Positions 56,404-63,983 of a stretch of DNA of 64,000 bases are shown in pieces (position 1 is the first letter of the stretch; each line of letters starts with the position of its first letter). Position numbers and translations under genes: made by a program. Origin of the DNA: a virus; the IMG/VR virus record IMGVR_UViG_3300019487_000018, positions 124,001 to 188,000 of that record; one strand, given 5' to 3'. The notes under the pieces are model-generated. The model worked only from the letters and a program-made list of their open reading frames with translations. It had not been told where the DNA came from and searched no databases.

Positions 56404-56733
56404 TCATTCTCCTTTGTACCAATTCGACAGTTCAGACATTGCTGCACCAGACGACCAATTTGCAGCACGTACCACGTCATGGGCCCGCCGGCGGTCATTT
56501 GCAGACAGTGCCTGGTGAAAGAGGTGTTGCGTGCGTTCGTAGTACACGATGCTCTTGATCTCCTCTTCCATCGCCTCAGGGTCGTCGACTTCGATCCTTG
56601 TCAGGAGCTCAGAAATGAAAGCATTTACGACGTCATCGAACCGACCGCGTACGAGGAAGGTTCGAAGGGTGACCGAGTCACGTTCTTCTTGGGTGATTGG
56701 GGCGAAAATGATCTGTTCGAGGCCTGTAGTCAT
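56404..56733 (-). CDS. Hypothetical protein
   Basis: The ATG at 56733 gives 109 residues (TTGLEQIIFAPITQEERDSV; SELLTRIEVDDPEAMEEEIK). It is helical and acidic. A tiny frame overlapping its stop (19 residues) is not included. Function unknown. Confidence 0.65.
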   Translation of the reverse strand: MTTGLEQIIFAPITQEERDSVTLRTFLVRGRFDDVVNAFISELLTRIEVDDPEAMEEEIKSIVYYERTQHLFHQALSANDRRRAHDVVRAANWSSGAAMSELSNWYKGE

Positions 56734-56746
56734 AACGACTCCGTTA

Positions 56747-57265
56747 TCAGACGATTGGACGTTCGTAGACGAGCTGTTGACCGATGACCATCGAAATGAT
56801 GTTCTCGATCTTGAATGTCCGAACTTTGATCTCTTTGTCAACAGATTGTTTCGGAGATCCACGATAAACTGGCATCCAAGGAGCGATGTCTTGCAGGGAG
56901 ATTTCACGTTGTCCATGCAAGTAGACGGGCTTCGCTTCCTTCGAAAGTTCGATTGTTTTGATGTAGTTACGACTTTCGTGTTCGACGACGATGTTGTCGT
57001 GACACTCACCCCACCGAAGATTTTCCGCTTGGAAATCATCGGTTTTGCCTTCGATTCGACGTTGCTGATTCACACGACGTTCATAGTCGGCGTTGATCAA
57101 CACACGAATCGCTTGAACTTTCAGGACATTTCCGAAGTACGGATTGCCAGTTTTCCGCATCGGAACTTCGGTCACTGTCGTCAGTTGGACTTCACCTGCA
57201 CCACGAAACGACCTGAGAAAGCTGATGAAGTCAGCTTCGGTCGTGTACAGAGGTTTCGTGTTCAT
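56747..57265 (-). CDS. Hypothetical protein
   Basis: This 172-residue protein has a beta-rich N-terminal half (GAGEVQLTTVTEVPMRKTGN, NVLKVQAIRVLINADYERRV) and a C-terminal half with IISMVIGQQLVYE. Similar proteins are found in many phages without assigned function. Confidence 0.7.
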   Translation of the reverse strand: MNTKPLYTTEADFISFLRSFRGAGEVQLTTVTEVPMRKTGNPYFGNVLKVQAIRVLINADYERRVNQQRRIEGKTDDFQAENLRWGECHDNIVVEHESRNYIKTIELSKEAKPVYLHGQREISLQDIAPWMPVYRGSPKQSVDKEIKVRTFKIENIISMVIGQQLVYERPIV

Positions 57266-57338
57266 CGCCTTGACTCAACTCTGTTTGTTTGACGGTAGAG
57301 TCATTGTCCCTCATTTTGCCAAACTGCTCAACAGATAC

Positions 57339-57992
57339 TCATTGACAATTACTTCTCGTTGCTTTCCGACCTTTCTTCGACTTCTTCATGCCACCGACAG
57401 GTTCGCCAAGAGCTTTCTTGCAGTTGTAGGCGTAAGTGGTCGCACCAGCTTTTGACATGTCGAGTTCTTTGATCAGAAGTTTGATAAACCCCTGATTGTC
57501 GAGAGCATCTTCGGGCTTGACTTCCAAGACGAACTTCTTGTACAGTTCGCGTGCGAGAACTTCCTTGCCACCCTTCTTCATCGAACCGTTGGTCTTGACT
57601 TCGACTTTTGTCTCGACGAGCTCAGACACTTGTTTCTGTTCCGTCGCAACCGCTTGATACACTTGCGGTTTCGCGAAATGCCACGGCTCCGCAGCCATGA
57701 ACTTGTCGATCCGAACTTCGCAGATCTTGAGGATTTCTTCCTCATTGGAGATCTGATGATTCGCCTTCCAAGCTTCATCGGCGACCGCTTTCGCGACCAG
57801 ACGAGCTTTGTCGGCGTTGTCGTACACGACTTTGATCCCGATGATCTGGAAGATCAGATCTTGAGCTTTCTCCTGCGGCTGTTCCGCAGTTTCGATCGCC
57901 GCTTGTACTGCTTGGACAGCCGCGAATCGCGACGTTCCAAGGTCAAGGCGTTCGAAAACGAGTTGTGTGTTCACCACTTGCTTTTGCTCCAT
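57339..57992 (-). CDS. Hypothetical protein with C-terminal TYAYN motif
   Basis: This is a 217-residue protein. The N-terminal 150 residues are helical. The C-terminal KLLIKELDMSKAGATTYAYN, then CKK, is related to the end of the 53365 protein, and a basic tail (KKSKKGRKATR) follows. The tail suggests nucleic-acid binding. Driven by a sigma70-type promoter. Confidence 0.7.
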   Translation of the reverse strand: MEQKQVVNTQLVFERLDLGTSRFAAVQAVQAAIETAEQPQEKAQDLIFQIIGIKVVYDNADKARLVAKAVADEAWKANHQISNEEEILKICEVRIDKFMAAEPWHFAKPQVYQAVATEQKQVSELVETKVEVKTNGSMKKGGKEVLARELYKKFVLEVKPEDALDNQGFIKLLIKELDMSKAGATTYAYNCKKALGEPVGGMKKSKKGRKATRSNCQ

Positions 57993-58013
57993 CCGTTGTT
58001 GTACGGTAAGAAC

Positions 58014-58041
58014 ATTATACGCGGATTTGGCAAAATGACAA
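58014..58041 (-). promoter_or_regulatory. Sigma70-type promoter
   Basis: TTGTCA, 16 bases, TATAAT on the minus strand, 22 bases before the ATG at 57992. Confidence 0.6.
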
Positions 58042-58071
58042 GCGTTCTAACAACCTCGAAACAACCTCAAA

Positions 58072-58260
58072 CTACTTGATGGTGACCGGCGTTCTGTTCA
58101 ATTCACTCGTGACCACGAGTTCACCATGCCGCGCCTGCACGCTGGCGACATGGTACGTCCCATCCTTCGCAAGCCATGCCACCGAGAGATGATCGCCGTT
58201 CAGGAGCTCGACCGTTGCGTTCTCCGTCGACACTTCCTTACAGCCGCCTTTGAAGATCAT
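58072..58260 (-). CDS. Small hypothetical protein
   Basis: The ATG at 58260 overlaps the stop of the membrane protein gene and gives 62 residues (IFKGGCKEVSTENATVELLN; HLSVAWLAKDGTYHVASVQ). It is beta-rich, compact. Function unknown. Confidence 0.65.
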   Translation of the reverse strand: MIFKGGCKEVSTENATVELLNGDHLSVAWLAKDGTYHVASVQARHGELVVTSELNRTPVTIK

Positions 58261-58556
58261 ATCATGCCTCCGTTCTTGAGGAGCCAGTATGTTACACCGA
58301 CCCACACGAGGGCGCCAACAGTCACGCTCGTGTAGTCCCATCGCCACAGCGCCCACAGGAAGCGCTGCCAGATATTCTGAACGTAAAATCTTCGCATCTT
58401 GAACACCCGTTTCTCGAGCCACCGATGGAACATCATGACGATCAGGCCGACGATGGCGCCTGCGATGATGACGAAGAAGTACGTGCCGGTCTCGCCGCCC
58501 ATCATGTTCCATAAAGCAGCTTCCGCTGGGTTGCGGTAGACGATGATCTCTTGCAT
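58257..58556 (-). CDS. Membrane protein with two helices
   Basis: This is a 99-residue protein with hydrophobic helices TYFFVIIAGAIVGLIVMMF and TVGALVWVGVTYWLL separated by a basic, aromatic loop (RRFYVQNIWQRFLWALWRW). GGAGGCATC precedes the ATG. Coupled to the next gene (ATGA). Confidence 0.7.
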   Translation of the reverse strand: MQEIIVYRNPAEAALWNMMGGETGTYFFVIIAGAIVGLIVMMFHRWLEKRVFKMRRFYVQNIWQRFLWALWRWDYTSVTVGALVWVGVTYWLLKNGGMI

Positions 58557-58572
58557 GATGCCTCCGTGTTTA

Positions 58573-58806
58573 CTAGTCGACGTACAGGTCGACGGGCTTG
58601 AACTTGACGTCGTTCATCTTGAGAATGGTGAACAGTTGTTGGCGGACGTGATTGGCTTCGCTGATCGTATCGTACGCCCATTCGAACACCACCTTACCGC
58701 CAGGAGCACCTGGGTCGGTTTGATTCAGAGTGAGACTGCGAACTGCTACATTGTTCTGGACTTTCGCCCATTCGTTCGCGTCTACGACCAGTGTGACGGA
58801 GGCCAT
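58573..58806 (-). CDS. Small hypothetical protein
   Basis: The ATG at 58806 after AAGGATGAT gives 77 residues (ASVTLVVDANEWAKVQNNVA). The middle has NQTDPGAPGGKVVFEWAYDT. No recognised family. Confidence 0.65.
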   Translation of the reverse strand: MASVTLVVDANEWAKVQNNVAVRSLTLNQTDPGAPGGKVVFEWAYDTISEANHVRQQLFTILKMNDVKFKPVDLYVD

Positions 58807-58813
58807 ATCATCC

Positions 58814-59053
58814 TTACGGGAGGTAGAAGGTACCGCTGTCTTTCTTGATGTTGCGAGGCCGACGCATCTTCGCGGATTCTCTCGCAATTGTCCACAGCTC
58901 CTTGAACAACGTCGTGAAGGTGCCTTTCTGCACCTTCATGTCGATCGACATCAGGAACCCGAGGAGCGCAGCCACCCAACCGAAGTGATACCAGAGGGCG
59001 ACAATCAGGCCGAGTTGATACAGTCCGCGGACGGGACGGAAGGTGAATGTCAT
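58814..59053 (-). CDS. Small membrane protein
   Basis: The ATG at 59053 after CCGGAGTGATC gives 79 residues. One or two hydrophobic segments (LYQLGLIVALWYHFGWVAAL, LGFLMSI), then a basic tail (KMRRPRNIKKD). Confidence 0.65.
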   Translation of the reverse strand: MTFTFRPVRGLYQLGLIVALWYHFGWVAALLGFLMSIDMKVQKGTFTTLFKELWTIARESAKMRRPRNIKKDSGTFYLP

Positions 59054-59055
59054 GA

Positions 59056-59343
59056 TCACTCCGGATAGGGCCGCACGCCGGCGGAGACAACGCGGGGTTG
59101 TTCGACGCACAGGCCTTGGAACAGGAACGCTGGGATCTCTTGGCTCCAGATCGTTTCCGCTTCGGATTGCGTCATTGTGTAGGCGAGAATGTCGTAGGCG
59201 AGATGTCCGCCGGCTTCGAGAGACAGGAAGCGAGGATCCTGGCCTGGGGTGTTCGTGGTGTAGAAGACGTTCTTGTCGCGAATGCCTCGAAGAACGACAT
59301 ACTTCGCGTTGTGGTTGCCAACTGCAGGCTTGTTCACATTCAT
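59056..59343 (-). CDS. Hypothetical protein
   Basis: This is a 95-residue protein (NHNAKYVVLRGIRDKNVFYT, YTMTQSEAETIWSQEIPAFL). CTCCTTCAAGGAG in the leader pairs with itself around the ribosome site. A sigma70-type promoter lies upstream. Confidence 0.68.
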   Translation of the reverse strand: MNVNKPAVGNHNAKYVVLRGIRDKNVFYTTNTPGQDPRFLSLEAGGHLAYDILAYTMTQSEAETIWSQEIPAFLFQGLCVEQPRVVSAGVRPYPE

Positions 59344-59367
59344 GAGTGGCTCCTTGAAGGAGCACGC

Positions 59368-59396
59368 ACCTTACCCTAGTTATCTTGATTTGGCAA
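59368..59396 (-). promoter_or_regulatory. Sigma70-type promoter
   Basis: TTGCCA, 17 bases, TAAGGT on the minus strand, 25 bases before the ATG at 59343. Confidence 0.5.
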
Positions 59397-59545
59397 CTTG
59401 AATGAGATATCTTGTTCCAAAGCGATGGCTAGCCGGGCTAACTTAAGCCCACTGCACCTTTGCTTTCTCTATCTCGTTTTGAATGGTTGCACTCACGGAT
59501 ATTGTTGACGGCAGTAGCGATCAGCACGTCGAACCATCTTTCCAT

Positions 59546-59576
59546 CACTCGCGATGAACGCGAATAGTGCGTGGAT
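59546..59576. repeat. 31-bp copy of metallopeptidase coding sequence
   Basis: Identical to 56281-56311, which codes for part of the N-terminus of the metallopeptidase-like gene. Here it lies in a gene-free gap (59397-59604) and has no frame of its own. Confidence 0.85.
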
Positions 59577-59604
59577 GGGGTATCGATCAGATCGTCATCG
59601 ACCT

Positions 59605-60060
59605 CTATGAAGGGTTATTCTTCGGAAAATTTGCACTTTGGTTCCACCAGAACTTATGAGCAGTCTGCCATAGTGCGTGGAACACAGCTTCGAATTTCCT
59701 TACATCAGACCACAACGGCCAAAACTCTTCTCGTTTTGGTAACGGCACCCCAGTAAATCCATCGATAAAATCGGAAATCTTTTCATTTGTTATATAATCA
59801 AAAGGTGCTTTGAGCTCATCGAACGCCAGGTCATGGCGACAGCCGTGTGAAATCAACCAGTTTTGATAGTCATCGAACATTTGCATCCGTAGTGCAAAGA
59901 ACTCATCAAACAGATGATTGATACGATGTACGTACGCCGCACTTACTCTGTCTATTAACTTGGCTTCGAACGCTCGTTGGTGCGAAGACCGGTATGCGTT
60001 CAATCTCCTTGAGAGTTGTGTTAGCTGGCTGGGATCCAGCATTCGTGCAGATCTGTACAC
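59605..60060 (-). CDS. Hypothetical helical protein
   Basis: This 151-residue protein, mostly helix (RRLNAYRSSHQRAFEAKLID, RINHLFDEFFALRMQMFDDY), is rich in aromatic residues at the end (FHALWQTAHKFWWNQSANF). Its coding sequence is more AT-rich than that of its neighbours, suggesting a different origin. Function unknown. Confidence 0.68.
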   Translation of the reverse strand: MYRSARMLDPSQLTQLSRRLNAYRSSHQRAFEAKLIDRVSAAYVHRINHLFDEFFALRMQMFDDYQNWLISHGCRHDLAFDELKAPFDYITNEKISDFIDGFTGVPLPKREEFWPLWSDVRKFEAVFHALWQTAHKFWWNQSANFPKNNPS

Positions 60061-60077
60061 GAGTTTTCCTCGATAAA

Positions 60078-60212
60078 CTATAACACATTGTCTCTACAGC
60101 TTTTTCCAGACGTACTTCTGAACTTCTGTGAATTCGGTACCCGCACAGCAATTTTGGACCGTGCGGTCGGCTGGCTCACCTTTCGGGAGCTCATCACCAA
60201 TTGTTCGTGCAT
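60078..60212 (-). CDS. Possible small basic protein
   Basis: The ATG at 60212 follows AAGGGTAAG and gives 44 residues (HEQLVMSSRKVSQPTARSKI; VRVPNSQKFRSTSGK). A hairpin, TTACCCT and AGGGTAA around a five-base loop, would cover the ribosome site. Confidence 0.4.
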   Translation of the reverse strand: MHEQLVMSSRKVSQPTARSKIAVRVPNSQKFRSTSGKSCRDNVL

Positions 60213-60269
60213 CTTACCCTTATCTAGGGTAAAGTCAACTACACATCTCCATATCTTCCACACTTCGTT

Positions 60270-60539
60270 TCAGATGCTCCGATAAGGAGAAGTACGATTG
60301 ACTTGGGATTGTTTCGGAGCGACGATTCGTTTCGTTCCTTGAGGAACGGGAGCGCCATAGTAAAGCTGAACTTCGCCGCTATGTCCGTTTGCGAGTGCCA
60401 GTGCACGAGACTTGCTTTTGAACACTGAAGCAAATCGCAGATTCTCGGTCCATTGGATGTCGTAATCCTTAGGACCATTCGGAGCGATCACGAGGTACTT
60501 GTTGCTGCGCTCGATGACGTATTCGTTCATGGAGAGCAT
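60270..60539 (-). CDS. Hypothetical protein
   Basis: This is an 89-residue protein (NEYVIERSNKYLVIAPNGPK; SKSRALALANGHSGEVQLYY). The ATG at 60539 overlaps the -10 box of the promoter, so the ATG at 60530 is more likely if that promoter is used, leaving almost no leader. Function unknown. Confidence 0.65.
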   Translation of the reverse strand: MLSMNEYVIERSNKYLVIAPNGPKDYDIQWTENLRFASVFKSKSRALALANGHSGEVQLYYGAPVPQGTKRIVAPKQSQVNRTSPYRSI

Positions 60540-60566
60540 TTTAACCTAGCGTGCTTGATTTGGCAA
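60538..60566 (-). promoter_or_regulatory. Sigma70-type promoter
   Basis: TTGCCA, 17 bases, TAAAAT on the minus strand, directly before the gene at 60270. Confidence 0.55.
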
Positions 60567-60578
60567 CACGAGTTGACC

Positions 60579-60827
60579 CTAGTAGCCTTTTAGTACGATA
60601 GTGTCGTCACTACGCAGAGCGACCAAGATCGCAAGCGGATGCCAATTTGCCATGATCATACTTTCTTCCTTTTTGGTAGGTGAGTTTCGGGACTGGCCAT
60701 ATGGCCTCCGATTGACCTTGCCGTGCTTCGGCTGCGTCTTCACAGGCCCTTTGCCGCCACCTTTGCGGCGAGCGCTCCACTCTCTCGCTTCACGAGTCTT
60801 GCGCGCCATCTTACTGTTTCGAGACAT
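60579..60827 (-). CDS. Small basic protein
   Basis: An 82-residue protein: the first 55 residues are very basic (ARKTREAREWSARRKGGGKG, KHGKVNRRPYGQSRNSPTKK) and the last 25 hydrophobic (MANWHPLAILVALRSDD). AAGGAGAAGC precedes the ATG. An internal ATG with an AAGGAAG site may give the short C-terminal part alone. Confidence 0.62.
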   Translation of the reverse strand: MSRNSKMARKTREAREWSARRKGGGKGPVKTQPKHGKVNRRPYGQSRNSPTKKEESMIMANWHPLAILVALRSDDTIVLKGY

Positions 60828-60863
60828 TGCTTCTCCTTGAGAAGTTTGTGTTTACTAGGAAAC

Positions 60864-60892
60864 ACTGTATCCTGATTTCATTTCAGGGTCAA
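60864..60892 (-). promoter_or_regulatory. Sigma70-type promoter
   Basis: TTGACC, 17 bases, TACAGT on the minus strand, upstream of the gene at 60579. Confidence 0.55.
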
Positions 60893-60896
60893 CGTT

Positions 60897-61067
60897 TTAC
60901 AAAAGATCGTTATCTTGCATCCAGGTGACCGTTTGTTGACTGACACGGTGCCAATGTCGAGCACGATTTTCGGCACGACGTTGAATCTGTTGCTTGACGA
61001 GACGTGCATCGCGTTGCTCCTGCGTTTCGCCTTTGTTATTCTTGCGTTTGAATTTCCCATGTGCCAT
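60897..61067 (-). CDS. Tiny basic protein
   Basis: The ATG at 61067 after GAGGTGGAC gives 56 residues, a basic helical protein (AHGKFKRKNNKGETQEQRDA; QQIQRRAENRARHWHR). Possibly nucleic-acid binding. Confidence 0.6.
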   Translation of the reverse strand: MAHGKFKRKNNKGETQEQRDARLVKQQIQRRAENRARHWHRVSQQTVTWMQDNDLL

Positions 61068-61149
61068 TGTCAAGTCCACCTCTGTCTAATGCGTCTAGTG
61101 CTTTCGGGCACCGCTTGTTTGAAGTCGTACAGGCACGTGTTATTCTCTA

Positions 61150-61184
61150 ATGGAAAAGAAAAAGGGGCAACACTCGGTTGCCCC
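61150..61184 (-). terminator. Intrinsic terminator after rIIB-like gene
   Basis: On the minus strand GGGGCAAC, CGAGT, GTTGCCCC is followed by TTTTTCTTTT, a textbook hairpin plus U-tract. Confidence 0.85.
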
Positions 61185-61210
61185 TATCGCCACAGCCAGG
61201 CGAAATGGTG

Positions 61211-61241
61211 GAGGAGGGAGTCACTGGTGAGCTCCCTCCTC
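61211..61241 (-). terminator. Second strong hairpin after rIIB-like gene
   Basis: GAGGAGGGAG and CTCCCTCCTC form a 10-bp stem around an 11-base loop, between the rIIB stop and the intrinsic terminator. Without a U-tract it may protect the 3-prime end. Confidence 0.6.
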
Positions 61242-61250
61242 ACTACATCT

Positions 61251-62279
61251 TTAGATCGAAGTCGCGTCGTTGAAGAACTGGCGCGACTTGTGACCGCGAC
61301 CGTCCTTGTAGCCGGCGATGTAGCCGTTCTTGAACTCGCTGTCGGCGTGTTCCTTCGAGGCGTCGTCGAGCTTGCTTCGGCCATCGACGTAGCCGGCGTT
61401 GTAGCCAGCTTCGAAGCCGTAGCTCGGTGTTGAGATCAACCATTGGTAGTCGAGCAAGTCCAGATCGTCCTCGAACTCGCGATCGGCGTCGTCTTGGTCA
61501 GGATCGTAGTCGGTTACGACCGACGTGTTCCAGATTGTCTTGCCACCAGTCGCTTGCTCGACCTGCTCGTGCGTCAGCTCACCGACGACTTCGTAACGAC
61601 ACGCACGTCCCTTCGTGTTCTTGTAGTCGGTCGGGATCGACACGACATCACGAGGGTTGATCTTGAGAACGACGATCTTCTCGCCGCTATACGACTGCAG
61701 GTAGCCGACAGAACAGAAGTGCAAGCCGTTGGAGCACGTCTCATCCTTGTTGCCGTTGACTCGATTGCGAGGCATCTCGACGATTGCACCGAGCGAGTTG
61801 TCGGTTTTGCCATCGTGCACCGACTTGTAGTCGTTGCGAACGCGCTTGTACGCGAGGAACTGGCCGTCTTCGGTCAGAGGCATCTTGCCGTACTCGAGGA
61901 AGCTGTACAGCTCGTCCACTGCACGCTTGGACGGATTCTGCATCAGGTTCTCGAGGAACTTCACCATCGGATCGACGTTGAAGCCTTCCTCCATCATCGT
62001 GAGGATTCGGTCGCAGATGTAGTTGTGAACGACTTCACCGTTGAAGCTGATCGTACCTGCGTCTTGATCGACGGTGATCTTGCCTTCCGTGAAGATCGCG
62101 ACGCTCTTGGCGATGTTGATCAGGTCGGGAATCAACGCGATCTGTTCGGGATCGCCCGACTTGGCAGCTTCGACGACAGCCAGGAAGTTCGGGTGCGCAG
62201 CTTGGACGACGTACGGATGCACGCCGATCACAAGCGAGAGCACTTCGCCTGGTACGTAGATCATGCTGAGGTTGGACAT
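61251..62279 (-). CDS. rIIB: rIIB-like protein
   Basis: This 342-residue protein has the T4 rIIB signature: EGKITVDQ...ISFNGEVVHN (residues 65-86), DRILTMMEEGFNVDPMVKFL (residues 89-109), NPSKRAVDELYSFLEYGKMP and GQFLAYKRVRNDYKSVHDG. CSNGLHFCSVGYL follows. The C-terminus has repeats (FEAGYNAGYVDGRS, FKNGYIAGYKDGRG). RIIB with RIIA affects lysis inhibition and exclusion in T4; its exact biochemical role is not settled. It is about 30 residues longer than T4 RIIB. A promoter and two terminating hairpins flank it. Confidence 0.85.
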   Translation of the reverse strand: MSNLSMIYVPGEVLSLVIGVHPYVVQAAHPNFLAVVEAAKSGDPEQIALIPDLINIAKSVAIFTEGKITVDQDAGTISFNGEVVHNYICDRILTMMEEGFNVDPMVKFLENLMQNPSKRAVDELYSFLEYGKMPLTEDGQFLAYKRVRNDYKSVHDGKTDNSLGAIVEMPRNRVNGNKDETCSNGLHFCSVGYLQSYSGEKIVVLKINPRDVVSIPTDYKNTKGRACRYEVVGELTHEQVEQATGGKTIWNTSVVTDYDPDQDDADREFEDDLDLLDYQWLISTPSYGFEAGYNAGYVDGRSKLDDASKEHADSEFKNGYIAGYKDGRGHKSRQFFNDATSI

Positions 62280-62322
62280 ACAAACTCCTTGAAGTGAGGG
62301 ATGCCTGTTGTCAGGCTCGCTG

Positions 62323-62351
62323 AGCCTACCCTATCGTGATATGTTTGGCAA
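62323..62351 (-). promoter_or_regulatory. Sigma70-type promoter for rIIB
   Basis: TTGCCA, 17 bases, TAGGCT on the minus strand, 43 bases before the rIIB ATG. Confidence 0.5.
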
Positions 62352-62354
62352 CAA

Positions 62355-62543
62355 CTATTTGACGGCAACCAGTCTCGGCTGAATTGCACCACCTTCCTCG
62401 AGTGCTTCGAGGAGAATTGTTGGCAGCTCCATTTCGAAGCCGTCAGCGTAAATGACCGTCGTGTTATCTCCGTTGATCGACTTCACCTTGAACTGCCGTG
62501 TTCCTTGGCGGCTTTTGATGATGTAGTGACCTTGTACTTGCAT
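62355..62543 (-). CDS. Small hypothetical protein
   Basis: The ATG at 62543 after CGGAGCTAGCC gives 62 residues (QVQGHYIIKSRQGTRQFKVK; ADGFEMELPTILLEALEEGG). Compact and beta-rich. It lies between a terminator and the rIIB promoter. Confidence 0.65.
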   Translation of the reverse strand: MQVQGHYIIKSRQGTRQFKVKSINGDNTTVIYADGFEMELPTILLEALEEGGAIQPRLVAVK

Positions 62544-62554
62544 GGCTAGCTCCG

Positions 62555-62604
62555 AAAAAAGAGAGGGGAAGCGACGCGGCCGACGTTGGGTCCACTCCCC
62601 TCTC
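62555..62604 (-). terminator. Intrinsic terminator
   Basis: On the minus strand GAGAGGGG pairs with CCCCTCTC across a 28-base loop and is followed by TTTTTT. It closes the 62610 gene; the next gene's ribosome site comes only a few bases later, so partial readthrough could set its expression. Confidence 0.75.
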
Positions 62605-62609
62605 ACCCC

Positions 62610-63983
62610 CTAGTTATTACGTGCCTGTTCGCACGTGTTGATGTAATTGACGACGAGCTGAGCGTGCTTCTCAGTCAGGTTCGACCAACTGATTAGCGAG
62701 AACATCTCATACATCTCGAGAACTTTATGCCACATCGCCATCGTGTCATCAACTTCGTGGGTGACGTACAGCGATACATCAATAATTCTGAAATGGTTGT
62801 TCAGCTTGACGATGTGAGCCGTATCATACTTGTGTTGGGAGTAACCAACGACTCGTTCCATCACCTGAGCAAACGGACCTTCAGCAACTTCGCTTCGCCA
62901 TTTTCTACGCCACTGAGCGATGATGTTCGCGGTCATTCCCTTGCCGAATCGCTCGACGAGGTTATGGATCACAAGACAGTTGTCAAGCTCGTGATTCGTG
63001 TTCATCGCTACGAACTTGGTGTGAATGTGCGAGAGAATGTTCGTCCATTCCCCACCACTATCCTTGGCACGCTTCACATCTTTTTCGTTCATTGCCACCA
63101 GACGTTTCGTGTCGTCTTCCTTGATCAGACCGAACGCAACCGCACTTTCGAGAATCTCGTCGAGATACGACTGCTCGCGACCATTCCACACAATGGTGAA
63201 CTTTTCGCTCGGAAGATACCATCCACCATCCGACAACTCGATCTCTTGTGCCTTGAAGCACATCTTCGAGAATGTCCGGCGAAGTTGGTTCTTTCTGTAA
63301 CCACCGTTCTTTGCAAAGCCAGTCCACACGTTCAGGACGTTTTTGTCTTTCTTCTTATACTTGTACAGTTTCTTGGTTTTCACGAATCCAAGTTCACTGA
63401 TCAACAGTGGATCAGGCGTGCCAAGATCAGCGAGCAATTTGACAATCTCGCTCTTTGCTGTCTTCTCTACATCCTTCGAAGTGGGACGAAGAACAAGTGC
63501 ATAACGATCCCAACGATCGTGGGTTTGATCGAGCTTCGCTTGCAGGAACTGACGCACGATGTCGTTCGTGCCGTTGTTGTACATGTCGTCGATCAGCACA
63601 GGCATCGCAGGGTGAAGGTTGAACTCGAACTGGAACTTTTTCGCTTTGTCGTTCCAGTGCTTTTGGCGGTTGGTGACTTCGTATGCGCACTGACGCTGCA
63701 GAGTTTTGGTCGATTTTGTCTTGAAATACAGCACGACATCAACGTTCGCAACGTTCGTCATGTCGAGCGTCAGCTCGTCTGTGAGTTTCTTACCCTGATA
63801 CGTGAAGGGTTTGGCCTTCTCAAGCTCAGCGAAAATCTTCGTAAGAGCATCGGACTTGTTGTTTTCGAACGACTTGAACTTCATTCGAGCAACCCACAGC
63901 GACGTGCACTTGTCAAACTCTTTCTGCACAGTCGTGTGCATGTCGTGTGCGGCTGCTTCGAGGATCACAGCGAGATTTGTCAC
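62610..63983 (-). CDS. Hypothetical protein, 457 residues
   Basis: A large soluble protein with no recognised catalytic motif. Segments include FEFNLHPAMPVLIDDMYNNG, DRWDRYALVLRPTSKDVEKT and LDNCLVIHNLVERFGKGMTA. It lies upstream of the rIIB-like gene but does not look like rIIA: no GHKL ATPase motif was seen. It could be a nucleic-acid-associated early protein. The ATG is 17 bases from the window edge and its promoter lies outside. Confidence 0.75.
   Translation of the reverse strand: MTNLAVILEAAAHDMHTTVQKEFDKCTSLWVARMKFKSFENNKSDALTKIFAELEKAKPFTYQGKKLTDELTLDMTNVANVDVVLYFKTKSTKTLQRQCAYEVTNRQKHWNDKAKKFQFEFNLHPAMPVLIDDMYNNGTNDIVRQFLQAKLDQTHDRWDRYALVLRPTSKDVEKTAKSEIVKLLADLGTPDPLLISELGFVKTKKLYKYKKKDKNVLNVWTGFAKNGGYRKNQLRRTFSKMCFKAQEIELSDGGWYLPSEKFTIVWNGREQSYLDEILESAVAFGLIKEDDTKRLVAMNEKDVKRAKDSGGEWTNILSHIHTKFVAMNTNHELDNCLVIHNLVERFGKGMTANIIAQWRRKWRSEVAEGPFAQVMERVVGYSQHKYDTAHIVKLNNHFRIIDVSLYVTHEVDDTMAMWHKVLEMYEMFSLISWSNLTEKHAQLVVNYINTCEQARNN

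Noticed and set aside
56549-57292. 247-residue plus-strand frame
   Set aside because: It is antisense to two minus-strand genes with good starts.
61443-62297. 284-residue plus-strand frame
   Set aside because: It is antisense to the rIIB-like gene, whose protein motifs are clear.
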